From Rhodothermales bacterium (GTDB taxonomy: Bacteria > Bacteroidota > Rhodothermia > Rhodothermales > UBA10348): a DNA stretch of 64,000 nt. The stretch lies in assembly GCA_028284865.1 (NCBI GenBank), contig JANQQV010000006.1:1-64000 (forward strand), given 5' to 3'. Position numbers and translations under genes: made by a program. Shown here in pieces: positions 1 to 8,157 of the stretch. The stretch's first letter is position 1. Each line of letters begins with the position of its first letter. The notes under the pieces were generated by a model. It saw nothing but the letters and a program-made list of their open reading frames with translations, was not told where the DNA came from and made no database searches.

Positions 1-58
1 GCACCCCCCACCACTGAACTTCCTGGGTAGAGGGAGTGCGTCAACTGACGCTGACATC

Positions 59-89
59 GCGGCCCGGCTCCAACAAGGAGCCGGGCCGC
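59..89. terminator. GC-rich perfect hairpin, likely terminator
   Basis: A perfect 13-bp stem (GCGGCCCGGCTCC / GGAGCCGGGCCGC) closes a 5-nt AACAA loop. It sits just beyond the 3' end of the minus-strand TRIC-family gene, so it can end that transcript and perhaps also one entering from the left edge. No clear T-tract follows on either strand, so termination is inferred from the hairpin and its position. Bases 1-58 show no complete gene. Confidence 0.6.
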
Positions 90-137
90 GGTGCGTTTCT
101 GCCAAACCGTTAAAGCGTCGAGACGGAAATACCTTCG

Positions 138-755
138 CTAGTCGGTCTCTCCCACCTTGGCCTTCGGTAATCCGACTCCCCGGGTCATCGCGTAAAATCG
201 AAGTCCACTCGTCACCAGCGCGGCGATTGTGATCTGCCACGTTCCTGGAAGGCCCATCGCATCAGCCCCTAGCAGCGCCGCTCCACCTATCAGGGCGGCT
301 GTCGCGTAAAAATCGTGGCGAATGACGGCCGGCACCTCCCGAACCAGCATGTCTCTTACGACGCCGCCACCCGTAGCTGTGAGCGCCGCCATGATCATCA
401 CCCCAATGGGGCCGAGCCCGAAAGTCATTCCTTTTGCTCCTCCGATCGCTGCAAACACACCGAGGCCGATGGCATCCATGATCATGACGCGATTCCACTG
501 TGTAGCCACACGGTCCGATGCAAAGAAGACCACGAGACCTCCAGCGATACAGACTCCCAGGTAGAGTTCACTCTGGATCGCTGCCACGGGTGTCGCACCT
601 AGAAGCATATCCCGAATCATTCCGCCGCCCACACCTGTCGCGACGGCGAGGACCATGATCCCCAGCAGATCCAGATCGTGTCGCGTGGCTCGGAATGCAC
701 CGGCGATGGCGAATACAAACGTGCCGGCAATGTCCAGAATGTCGATAGTCGTCAT
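138..755 (-). CDS. TRIC / YadS-like (UPF0126) cation channel family membrane protein
   Basis: A 205-residue, almost wholly hydrophobic protein with about seven membrane segments. Two internal glycine-rich motifs, GGGMIRDML near residue 45 and GGGVVRDML near residue 130, mark the duplicated inverted halves of the bacterial trimeric intracellular cation channel family (UPF0126, YicG/YadS). Family members form trimeric potassium-permeable channels; some homologues have also been linked to glycine uptake, so the substrate here is open. The length is typical and the ATG start puts the protein directly into the first membrane helix. It is transcribed away from the hydroxyproline operon, leaving a shared 186-bp intergenic region. 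Confidence 0.88.
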   Translation of the reverse strand: MTTIDILDIAGTFVFAIAGAFRATRHDLDLLGIMVLAVATGVGGGMIRDMLLGATPVAAIQSELYLGVCIAGGLVVFFASDRVATQWNRVMIMDAIGLGVFAAIGGAKGMTFGLGPIGVMIMAALTATGGGVVRDMLVREVPAVIRHDFYATAALIGGAALLGADAMGLPGTWQITIAALVTSGLRFYAMTRGVGLPKAKVGETD

Positions 756-810
756 GTAAAGCGGTCGGTTGGGTGTCGCGCGAACTTACCTCGTGGGGGT
801 TGCCCCGTGT

Positions 811-833
811 CTGATATATCAGTAATATATCAG
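811..833. promoter_or_regulatory. AT-rich inverted repeat, candidate GntR operator
   Basis: CTGATATAT and ATATATCAG form a perfect 9-bp inverted repeat around CAGTA; the left part also contains the 12-bp palindrome CTGATATATCAG. It stands out as AT-rich in GC-rich DNA, between the divergent channel gene and the operon that encodes a GntR/FCD regulator. FCD-type GntR proteins usually bind short palindromes upstream of the operon they belong to, so this is the best candidate operator. The assignment is inferred from position and symmetry. Confidence 0.5.
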
Positions 834-941
834 AGAACGAGGTCGAATTCGCGATGCAATACGACGCGATGCGACTCCACATCATTCACGGCCGCCCTAT
901 ACAAACGCGGCACGTCAGATCCCACCAACCTGTTTTCGCTC

Positions 942-1850
942 ATGAGCACCGATTGGAAAGGCGTATTCCCCGCCGTCACCACCAAATTCAAGGAAGACTT
1001 TTCGCTGGACTACGCAGGCATTCAGAAAGGCGTCGAAGCGCAGATCGATGCCGGCGTGCACGGAATCATCACCACCGGCTCATTGGGTGAATCGTCCACG
1101 CTATCGTTCGAAGAGAAGCAGGAAGTCCTGCGCGTGGCTGTCGAAGTCGCTGACGGTCGGGTCCCCGTCCTGATGGGCGTAGCGTTCACCACCACAGCGG
1201 AAGCCTGTCGGGCTGTCGAAGACGGACAAGTCAATGGTGCCGAGGGCTTCATGGTTCTCCCTGCCATGCTGTACCCGGCCGACCGCCGTGAAACGCTGGC
1301 CCACTTCCGGACCGTTGCCAAGGCCTCGGGCAAGCCGATCATGATCTACAACAACCCGGTCGCTTACACGGTCGACTGCACCGTGGACATGCTCGAGGAA
1401 TTGGCCGAAGAGGACATGTTCGTCGCCATCAAGGAATCTTCGGATGACGTGCGACGCGTCACCGATATCATCAATCGCCTCGGCGATCGGTACCAGCTGT
1501 TCACCGGCGTCGACAACCTGGCCATGGAAAGCCTGCTCATGGGTTCGGTGGGTTGGGTCGCCGGATTGGTCTGTGCCTTCCCGCGCGAAACGGTGGCCAT
1601 CTACAACCTGATCCAGGCCGGCCGCATCGCCGAAGCCAGAGAAATCTATCGCTGGTTCAAGCCGCTTCTGGATCTGGATGTCAACGTGAAGCTGGTCCAG
1701 AACATCAAGCTCGCCGAAGTCGCTACGGGTCTGGGTACCGAAACGGTGCGCCCGCCCCGTCTTCCGCTGGTCGGAGAAGAGCGCGAACGTGTTCAAGCTG
1801 TCATCCGTCAAGGATTGGACAACCGTCCCGACGTGTCGGACTACGTGTAG
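942..1850 (+). CDS. Dihydrodipicolinate synthase-family lyase, likely pyrroline-4-hydroxy-2-carboxylate deaminase
   Basis: A 302-residue class I aldolase-type TIM barrel of the DapA/NanA family. It has the TTGSLGE substrate-binding loop near residue 45, the catalytic Tyr136 in IYNNP, and the Schiff-base Lys164 in VAIKESS. The true DapA is normally elsewhere. Next to a hydroxyproline epimerase and a D-amino-acid dehydrogenase, the best role is deamination of delta1-pyrroline-4-hydroxy-2-carboxylate to alpha-ketoglutarate semialdehyde (LhpC/HypD-type step). The ATG that begins MSTDWKGVFPAV was chosen because it gives the normal family N-terminus; the open frame extends upstream only with non-family sequence. 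The family call is sure, the exact reaction is inferred from context. Confidence 0.85.
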   Translation: MSTDWKGVFPAVTTKFKEDFSLDYAGIQKGVEAQIDAGVHGIITTGSLGESSTLSFEEKQEVLRVAVEVADGRVPVLMGVAFTTTAEACRAVEDGQVNGAEGFMVLPAMLYPADRRETLAHFRTVAKASGKPIMIYNNPVAYTVDCTVDMLEELAEEDMFVAIKESSDDVRRVTDIINRLGDRYQLFTGVDNLAMESLLMGSVGWVAGLVCAFPRETVAIYNLIQAGRIAEAREIYRWFKPLLDLDVNVKLVQNIKLAEVATGLGTETVRPPRLPLVGEERERVQAVIRQGLDNRPDVSDYV

Positions 1851-1892
1851 GACTATCCCGCCCGATGCGGACTCGTCCGGGATGATGCTGTC

Positions 1893-2558
1893 ATGACTGA
1901 ACATGCACCGACGTATGGGAATGGCGTTCGGTCGCTGGCCGATGAGGCCTACGATCGGATCGAGGAGCTGATCGTCACGCTTTCACTCCCCCCGGGACAC
2001 ACGTTTTCCGAGGGAGAACTCATCGAACGGCTCGGGATCGGGCGGACGCCCATTCGGGAGGCACTCCAGCGCATGGCCTCATATCGGATGGTGGAAGTTC
2101 AGCCGAGGCGCGGCCTGCGGATCATGGAAATCGACGCGGTCGATTACTTCAATCTTCTGGATACGCGTGCCGTTCTGGATCGGCTCCTTGCGGAGCAGGC
2201 CGCGCGTCGCATTGGCCCAGCCGAACAGGAAGCACTGCGAGACTGCGTCAGCCAGATGGAGCAGGCCGTTTGCGACGACGATATCGCTGCCTTCCTCAAA
2301 GCCGATCGGGAAGCGGACCAGCTCATCGAAGCGGCTTCGCGCAATCCATGGGCCACAAGCGCCGCGGCCCCTCTGCACCTGCACTGCCGCCGTTTCTGGA
2401 TGGTTCATCAACACCGAGCCGACATGAACAAGAGCGCCTCCCTTCATGCTGATGTCATCCGGCATATCGCGGAAGCCGACCCGGTAAAGGCTGGACATGC
2501 GTGCGATGCGTTGATAGCTTACCTCGAGTCGTTTGCCCGGCAAGCACTGGACCTCTGA
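1893..2558 (+). CDS. GntR/FCD-family transcriptional regulator
   Basis: A 221-residue protein with an N-terminal winged helix-turn-helix (LADEAYDRIEELIV then IGRTPIREALQRM near residues 50-65) and a helical FCD ligand-binding domain (residues about 85-215). The FCD domain has the spaced Asp and His residues that usually bind a metal next to the effector. It lies 42 nt after the lyase gene and 56 nt before the epimerase gene, inside the catabolic operon, so it probably senses hydroxyproline or a breakdown product and controls this operon. The inverted repeat upstream of the lyase gene is the likely binding site. Confidence 0.85.
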   Translation: MTEHAPTYGNGVRSLADEAYDRIEELIVTLSLPPGHTFSEGELIERLGIGRTPIREALQRMASYRMVEVQPRRGLRIMEIDAVDYFNLLDTRAVLDRLLAEQAARRIGPAEQEALRDCVSQMEQAVCDDDIAAFLKADREADQLIEAASRNPWATSAAAPLHLHCRRFWMVHQHRADMNKSASLHADVIRHIAEADPVKAGHACDALIAYLESFARQALDL

Positions 2559-2614
2559 TCAGTCCCGGGTGTTCGACCCTTGTCCGCCCACATCCACCTT
2601 ACTCCTCAGGCTGA

Positions 2615-3616
2615 ATGGCCGTCCATCACTTTGAATGCATAGACGCCCACACGTGCGGAAATCCGGTACGGGTGGTGCGTGTTGGCGGACCGCAACTGGA
2701 AGGCTCAACGATGATCGAACGTCGTCAGCATTTCCTACAGGAGTTCGACTGGATCCGGAATGGCCTCATGTTCGAGCCTCGCGGACACGACATGATGTCG
2801 GGCAGCATCCTGTATCCATCCACGCGCGAGGATTGTGACATTGGCGTGCTGTTCATCGAAACGAGCGGCTGCCTTCCGATGTGTGGTCACGGCACAATCG
2901 GCACCGTGACCGTGATGATCCAGGAGGGCTTGGTCACCCCCGAAACGCCCGGGCACGTGCGACTCGATACGCCCGCAGGCCGGGTCGATGTGCACTACAC
3001 GATGGACGGCGACCGGGTCGCGAGCGTGAAGCTGATCAACGTTCCATCCTTCCTGTATGTCGAAGGACTCAAGGTGGAGTGTCCGGATCTCGGCATGATC
3101 ACGGTTGATGTCGGGTACGGCGGAAATTTCTACGCCATCGTCGATCCCCAGGAAAACTATACCGACCTGTCTGACTACACCGCCGGAGATCTCATTCGGT
3201 GGAGCCCGGTCGTTCGCCATCGCATCAACGAGATCCATGAGTTCGTGCATCCCGAAGATGATCGGATTCAGGGAATGAGTCACATGCTCTGGACGGGTAA
3301 GCCGAAGCAACCAGGCTCCGATGCACGGAACGCGGTTTTCTACGGCTCCAAGGCCATCGATCGCTCTCCTTGCGGCACCGGAACGAGTAGCCGCATGGCC
3401 CAATGGGCTGCCCATGGCAAGCTCGCGAAAGGCGACACCTTCGTACACGAAAGCATCATCGGAAGTCGCTTCATCGGGAAAGTCGAAGACACCACGCGCG
3501 TTGGAGATTTCGATGCCATCATCCCGAGCATTGAAGGATGGGCACGCATCATGGGCTATAATCACATCATCATTGACGACGATGACCCATACGCGCACGG
3601 ATTCTCCGTGGTGTGA
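2615..3616 (+). CDS. 4-hydroxyproline 2-epimerase (proline racemase family)
   Basis: A 333-residue member of the proline racemase family. Both catalytic cysteines are present: Cys90 in MCGHGTIG and Cys253 in SPCGTGTS. Family members with two Cys act as racemases or epimerases, whereas the trans-3-hydroxyproline dehydratases have Thr at the second site. The Ser at position 252 and the genomic context favour conversion of trans-4-hydroxy-L-proline to cis-4-hydroxy-D-proline (LhpA/HypE-type) over proline racemase. The protein has no signal peptide, so it is cytoplasmic. The next gene encodes a D-amino-acid dehydrogenase able to take the product. Confidence 0.85.
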   Translation: MAVHHFECIDAHTCGNPVRVVRVGGPQLEGSTMIERRQHFLQEFDWIRNGLMFEPRGHDMMSGSILYPSTREDCDIGVLFIETSGCLPMCGHGTIGTVTVMIQEGLVTPETPGHVRLDTPAGRVDVHYTMDGDRVASVKLINVPSFLYVEGLKVECPDLGMITVDVGYGGNFYAIVDPQENYTDLSDYTAGDLIRWSPVVRHRINEIHEFVHPEDDRIQGMSHMLWTGKPKQPGSDARNAVFYGSKAIDRSPCGTGTSSRMAQWAAHGKLAKGDTFVHESIIGSRFIGKVEDTTRVGDFDAIIPSIEGWARIMGYNHIIIDDDDPYAHGFSVV

Positions 3617-3655
3617 CGGTCCGGGTCGGAGTACACATCAAATCAGAAAAATCGG

Positions 3656-4918
3656 ATGAGTGAGCGCTTCGACGCAGTGATAGTGGGTGGCGGGATCGTC
3701 GGCCTTTCGTGTGCCAAGTCGCTGACCGACCAGGGCGCGCGGGTCGCCGTCATTGACCGCGGTCGTTATCAGGAATCTGCCTCTACGGGCAATGCGGGTA
3801 TGATCGTTCCGAGTCACATAGTCCCGCTTTCTGCACCTGGTGTGATCGCCAAGGGCATGAAGTGGCTGATGAATCCGGAAAGCCCGCTCTACATCAAGCC
3901 GTCGGCTGATCCGGCATTCATGAAATGGCTCTGGGCCTTTCAGCGCCACTGCACGCAGGCCCATGTGGACCATGGCATTCCCGTGCTGCGGGATTCCATC
4001 CTGTCCAGCTTGCGTCTTCTCGAGGACTGGTGCTCCCTGCCAGGATTTGAGGGAGCAGGCCTGGCCAAGACCGGCCTACTCATGCTGCATCACGGCGAAA
4101 AGGCTCGGAAGGAGAACTTAGAGCTTGCCGAAATCGCAGACGAAGCAGGACTGATCGTTGAGACGCTCGATGAGGCTGGAACGCGGTCTCTTGAACCGGC
4201 GCTGAAGACTGATTTCACAGGGAGCGTGCTGTTCAAACAGGATGCGCGCGTTGATCCCGAAGGGCTCTTGCGGGCGATGGATGCCCATGTGCGCTCGCTC
4301 GGCGTATCGATCATTGATGGAAACGTACGTGGTCTCCAGAAGAGCGGACAGAAGTTCGTTGGGGTGAAGACGGACGATGCGGTCATCCAGGGCGATCAAC
4401 TGGTGATTGCCGCCGGTTCATGGACGCCAAAACTGACCAAGGGGCTGGGCACGAAGCTGCTTCTTCAACCGGCCAAGGGATACAGCGTAACCATCCCATC
4501 TGCCGAAAACGGCGGCGTGGATACCGGTATGCACATGCCTTGCCTGGTCACGGATCAGAAGATCTCCATTACTCCGATGCCCGGTGGCATCCGATTCTCG
4601 GGTACACTGGGTCTCCAGGGCTATGATCTGTCTGTCGACGAACGACGCGCAGGGCCGATCCGCCGTCATGCCGAACTGTATTGTGGTGAAGAACATGTTC
4701 GCCCGATTCCAACGTGGGCGGGACTGCGACCCGCTTCGCCCGACGGTCTGCCATTCATCGGATCCCTTCCAGGGATGGACAATGTCTGGGTCGCCTCCGG
4801 TCACGGCATGTTGGGAGTGACCCTCGGCCCCTTCACCGGCCGGATGATTGCGGACATGATGGGAGGCACCACCCCGGAAATGAACCCTTCCGCATTCCGG
4901 ATTGATCGATTCAATTGA
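3656..4918 (+). CDS. FAD-dependent D-amino-acid dehydrogenase, likely D-hydroxyproline dehydrogenase
   Basis: A 420-residue DadA/DAO-type flavoprotein. The N-terminal Rossmann dinucleotide fold is clear (AVIVGGGIVGLSCA, residues about 7-20, followed by the acidic end of strand 2 in VIDRG). A C-terminal FAD-binding element is seen in GLRPASPDGLPFIG and GHGMLGVTLGP. Lying 39 nt after the epimerase gene, it most plausibly oxidises cis-4-hydroxy-D-proline to the pyrroline that the DapA-family enzyme deaminates. A general D-amino-acid dehydrogenase role cannot be excluded. The expected alpha-ketoglutarate semialdehyde dehydrogenase is not in the window. Confidence 0.85.
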   Translation: MSERFDAVIVGGGIVGLSCAKSLTDQGARVAVIDRGRYQESASTGNAGMIVPSHIVPLSAPGVIAKGMKWLMNPESPLYIKPSADPAFMKWLWAFQRHCTQAHVDHGIPVLRDSILSSLRLLEDWCSLPGFEGAGLAKTGLLMLHHGEKARKENLELAEIADEAGLIVETLDEAGTRSLEPALKTDFTGSVLFKQDARVDPEGLLRAMDAHVRSLGVSIIDGNVRGLQKSGQKFVGVKTDDAVIQGDQLVIAAGSWTPKLTKGLGTKLLLQPAKGYSVTIPSAENGGVDTGMHMPCLVTDQKISITPMPGGIRFSGTLGLQGYDLSVDERRAGPIRRHAELYCGEEHVRPIPTWAGLRPASPDGLPFIGSLPGMDNVWVASGHGMLGVTLGPFTGRMIADMMGGTTPEMNPSAFRIDRFN

Positions 4919-4953
4919 TTGGACGCCTTTCAGTCCCCTGAACCACCCACCTC

Positions 4954-7900
4954 ATGCCCAACCGCTTGCCAGGTCGTCCTGATATAGACGCTGCTTCGGC
5001 TGCTGAATTGGCCTTGAAGCTGTTCAATGTGTCCGCGACCGCGGCTCCGCTTCCCAGCGATCGGGATCTCAACTTCAAACTGAGCGACGCGAACGGACCC
5101 ATGGGGGTCCTCAAGATCTCGAATGCCCGCGAAGATTCGGGATTCTTGCAGTTGCAGGCGGAGAGTATGCAGGCCTTGTCCCAGGCCGGACTACCTGTTG
5201 CGGACGTGTTGGGTACCGACACTGTCGAGCTGGACGGTCAGACCCATGCCGTCCGCTTCGTGTCGTGGCTCGACGGCGCGCCGCTCGGAGACGCCAACCC
5301 GATCACACGATCCATGATGGAGCAGGTCGGAGCGCTTCTGGCCCGGGTCGGTGGCGTTCTGGAATCCATGGATGGTCGTGCCGCGCCGTCGGATTTTCCT
5401 TGGAATCTGTGTCGGGCGCGAAAGACCATCGAATCCCGGCTCGAGCTGCTGGGCGATGAGGAGCAGCGACTCCTTCAGTACTTCCTCGGTCTCTACGGCG
5501 ACATGCTCGAGCCGCGCAGACACGAGCTCCCTCACCAGCTCATTCACGGCGACGCCAACGACTACAATGTCCTGGTTGGGGATGCGAAGGCAGTCGAACG
5601 GCATGTCACCGCCTTGTTGGATTTCGGGGATATGGGAAGGTCGGCGCGCGTCGGGGACCCCGCCATCGCGGCCGCCTACCTGGCATTCCACTGTACCGAC
5701 CCTGTTGAAGCCCTCGAAGCAGTGCTGGCAGGATATCATGGCGAGGCGGAGCTCGATCCGTTCGAGGTTGAGGCTTTCTTCGTGCTGGTCTCGTTGCGAC
5801 TGTGCATCAGCGTGTGCATGTCGGCCGAGCAACGCGCTGCCGAGCCGGACAACGACTATCTGTCGATCTCGGAAAAGGACGCATGGCGCACCCTGCAGGC
5901 GTTTCGCGAGGTACATCCACGACTGGTCCACTACCGCCTCCGCGCCGCGCTTGGATGGGATCCTGTTCCGGATGCTACGGCGGTGACCCAGTGGCTGGCG
6001 AACCATGCAGACGACCTGCACGAAATGGTTCGCCCCGCTGTGAACCCAACGGACGATGGCGGCCCGGCAGATCCGGTGGTATTCGATTTTTCGGTGGCCA
6101 GCCTGGACTTTGGTGCGGATTCGATCACCGTGCCGGGCCATGCAGCCGAAGACATCTGGAAGCAGTGCGGCGATGCCGTCGGCATCGGTCGTTGGGATGA
6201 GCCTCGATTGGCGTACACCGGCAGCGCATATGAAACGGCCTCGGGTGAGCGGCGAACCGTCCACATCGGAGTAGACCTTTTTCGACCAGAAGGCACACCG
6301 GTCCACGCCCCGATGGATGGCGTGGTGCATTCGTTCTGCATCCACCACGACGCCTACGACTACGGCGGATGCGTCCTTCTCGAGCACCGACCCGACGACG
6401 GCCCTGTGTTTTGGACGCTTTATGGACATTTGAGCCACGCCTCGGTCCAGCAGTTGAGCGAAGGTCAGGCCATCCAGGGCGGCGAAGCCTTTGTCGAGCT
6501 CGGACCCTTCGAAGAAAACGGGGGCTGGGTGCCGCACCTGCACTTCCAGGTGATCACGGATCGACTGGACATGGAGGCCACGTTCCCGGGCGTGGCCGCG
6601 CCGGGGCAGCGCGCGGTGTGGTTGAGTCTGTCGCCGAGTCCACGGGATTTCCCGGGCCTGGGTCCACAGTGTGAGACCCCGGCGCGGCCATCCACGTCCG
6701 ATTTGTTGGCTCGAAGGTCCAAGGTGATTTCCGACGCGCTCAGCGTTTCGTACGGCGAGAAACTGCACATCGTCCGAGGACACATGCAATGGCTCTTCGA
6801 TTCAGAGGGCCGCGCCTACCTCGATGCCGTGAACAACGTTCCTCACGTCGGACACTCCAATCCGCGGGTTGTGAATGCACTGCATCAACAGATGCGGACG
6901 CTGACCACCAATACCCGGTACCTGCACGAGAGCATTCTCGAGTATGGTGAGCGACTGACAGATCTGCTTCCCGACGGACTCGACGTGGTCTTCTTTGTCA
7001 ACTCGGGATCGGAGGCCAATGACCTGGCTATTCGGCTTGCCCGGGCATACACGGGCAAGCGCGACATGATCGTGCTCGACGGGGCCTATCACGGTAACCT
7101 GTCGTCACTAATTGCCATCAGCCCCTACAAATTCGACGGAAAAGGTGGCTCCGGTCGACCGGCTGGCACGCACGTCGTCCCCATGCCCGATCCGTTCCGG
7201 GGTGCGCATCGGGGCATGACAGCAGAGACGGGTGCGGCCTACGCGGAATCCGTTCGCTCGGTCGCGGCTGAAGGATCCATCGCCGCATTCATGGCTGAAT
7301 CCGTTCCGGGATGCGGCGGACAGATCGTACCGCCCCCTGGATACCTCGCCGGCGCGGCCCATGCCATCCGCGAAGCCGGTGGCGTGTTCATTGCTGACGA
7401 GGTCCAGGTTGGCATGGGCCGCGCCGGCAGCCACTTCTGGGGCTTCCAGATCCACGAAACGGATGACCCGGCCACACATGTCAATCCCGATATCGTCGTG
7501 CTTGGCAAACCCATCGGCAACGGTCATCCGCTGGGTGCGGTGGTCACGACTCGCGCCATCGCCGATGCGTTCAACAATGGGATGGAGTACTTCAATACTT
7601 TCGGCGGCAATCCGGCCAGCTGCGCCGTTGGCCTGGCCGTGCTGGACGAAATCCAGGATCATCAATTGCAGGCACACGCCCTCGATGTGGGTCGACACCT
7701 TCTGACCGGCCTGAAGGCTCTCGAGACCCGGCATACCATTGTCGGTCAGGTCCGCGGAGTCGGTCTGTTCGTCGGTGTCGAGCTAGTCCGCAGTCGTGAG
7801 ACGCTCGAACCTGCTGCCGAGGAAGCATCCTACGTCGCCAATCGCATGCGCCAGGAAGGCATCCTGATCTCCACGGACGGACCGCTGCACAACGTCCTCA

Positions 7901-8007
7901 AGATCAAGCCGCCCATGGTGTTCAATCACGAGGATGCTGACCGCCTGGTCGACACTCTCGACAGGATCCTGGCAGAGGACTTCGTTCGTGCTCGCGTGAG
8001 GAGCTGA
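4954..8007 (+). CDS. Kinase - M23 domain - class III PLP enzyme fusion, likely hydroxylysine kinase/phospho-lyase
   Basis: A 1017-residue three-domain protein. Residues about 1-340 are an aminoglycoside phosphotransferase/hydroxylysine-kinase-like fold, with catalytic H198-G-D200 followed by N and a DFGD magnesium motif. Residues about 415-560 are an M23/LytM-like domain with the full zinc set (H437-x3-D441 and H528-x-H530). Residues about 580-1015 are a class III aminotransferase fold with PLP Lys852 in [10 protein letters not shown]. In animals, separate kinase (HYKK) and PLP lyase (PHYKPL) proteins phosphorylate 5-hydroxylysine and then remove phosphate and ammonia to give aminoadipate semialdehyde. 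The related ETNPPL acts on phosphoethanolamine and is the main alternative. Placement 35 nt after hydroxyproline genes favours hydroxylysine. No signal peptide is seen. Confidence 0.82.
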   Translation: MPNRLPGRPDIDAASAAELALKLFNVSATAAPLPSDRDLNFKLSDANGPMGVLKISNAREDSGFLQLQAESMQALSQAGLPVADVLGTDTVELDGQTHAVRFVSWLDGAPLGDANPITRSMMEQVGALLARVGGVLESMDGRAAPSDFPWNLCRARKTIESRLELLGDEEQRLLQYFLGLYGDMLEPRRHELPHQLIHGDANDYNVLVGDAKAVERHVTALLDFGDMGRSARVGDPAIAAAYLAFHCTDPVEALEAVLAGYHGEAELDPFEVEAFFVLVSLRLCISVCMSAEQRAAEPDNDYLSISEKDAWRTLQAFREVHPRLVHYRLRAALGWDPVPDATAVTQWLANHADDLHEMVRPAVNPTDDGGPADPVVFDFSVASLDFGADSITVPGHAAEDIWKQCGDAVGIGRWDEPRLAYTGSAYETASGERRTVHIGVDLFRPEGTPVHAPMDGVVHSFCIHHDAYDYGGCVLLEHRPDDGPVFWTLYGHLSHASVQQLSEGQAIQGGEAFVELGPFEENGGWVPHLHFQVITDRLDMEATFPGVAAPGQRAVWLSLSPSPRDFPGLGPQCETPARPSTSDLLARRSKVISDALSVSYGEKLHIVRGHMQWLFDSEGRAYLDAVNNVPHVGHSNPRVVNALHQQMRTLTTNTRYLHESILEYGERLTDLLPDGLDVVFFVNSGSEANDLAIRLARAYTGKRDMIVLDGAYHGNLSSLIAISPYKFDGKGGSGRPAGTHVVPMPDPFRGAHRGMTAETGAAYAESVRSVAAEGSIAAFMAESVPGCGGQIVPPPGYLAGAAHAIREAGGVFIADEVQVGMGRAGSHFWGFQIHETDDPATHVNPDIVVLGKPIGNGHPLGAVVTTRAIADAFNNGMEYFNTFGGNPASCAVGLAVLDEIQDHQLQAHALDVGRHLLTGLKALETRHTIVGQVRGVGLFVGVELVRSRETLEPAAEEASYVANRMRQEGILISTDGPLHNVLKIKPPMVFNHEDADRLVDTLDRILAEDFVRARVRS

Positions 8008-8084
8008 GCAAAGGCGCGTCGACTCGACGCCACCGGATCTGATCCAAGAGGTCGCCACCGCGTGACGGGGTAGCCTCGATACCC

Positions 8085-8092
8085 TACATTTG
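8085..8092 (+). promoter_or_regulatory. Candidate TAnnTTTG -7 element upstream of the symporter
   Basis: TACATTTG matches the Bacteroidota -7 consensus TAnnTTTG and is placed 66 bp before the symporter ATG, in the 150-bp gap after the fusion gene. No convincing -33 TTG box is seen at the normal distance. If real, it makes the symporter separately transcribed from the catabolic operon. Confidence 0.4.
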
Positions 8093-8157
8093 CGCATCCC
8101 CGACCGCGTCCATCAGACGCCATCCTGAAGGGGTGATCATCCACAAGCGCCACGCTC

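Noticed and set aside
678-941. Upstream extension of the DapA-family reading frame
   Set aside because: The extra 88 residues do not look like the family and would span the operator-like repeat; the later ATG gives the normal N-terminus.
5191-6789. Minus-strand open frame of 532 codons opposite the kinase/M23 region
   Set aside because: Shadow of the fusion gene: no domain, skewed composition, and the plus strand has all catalytic motifs.
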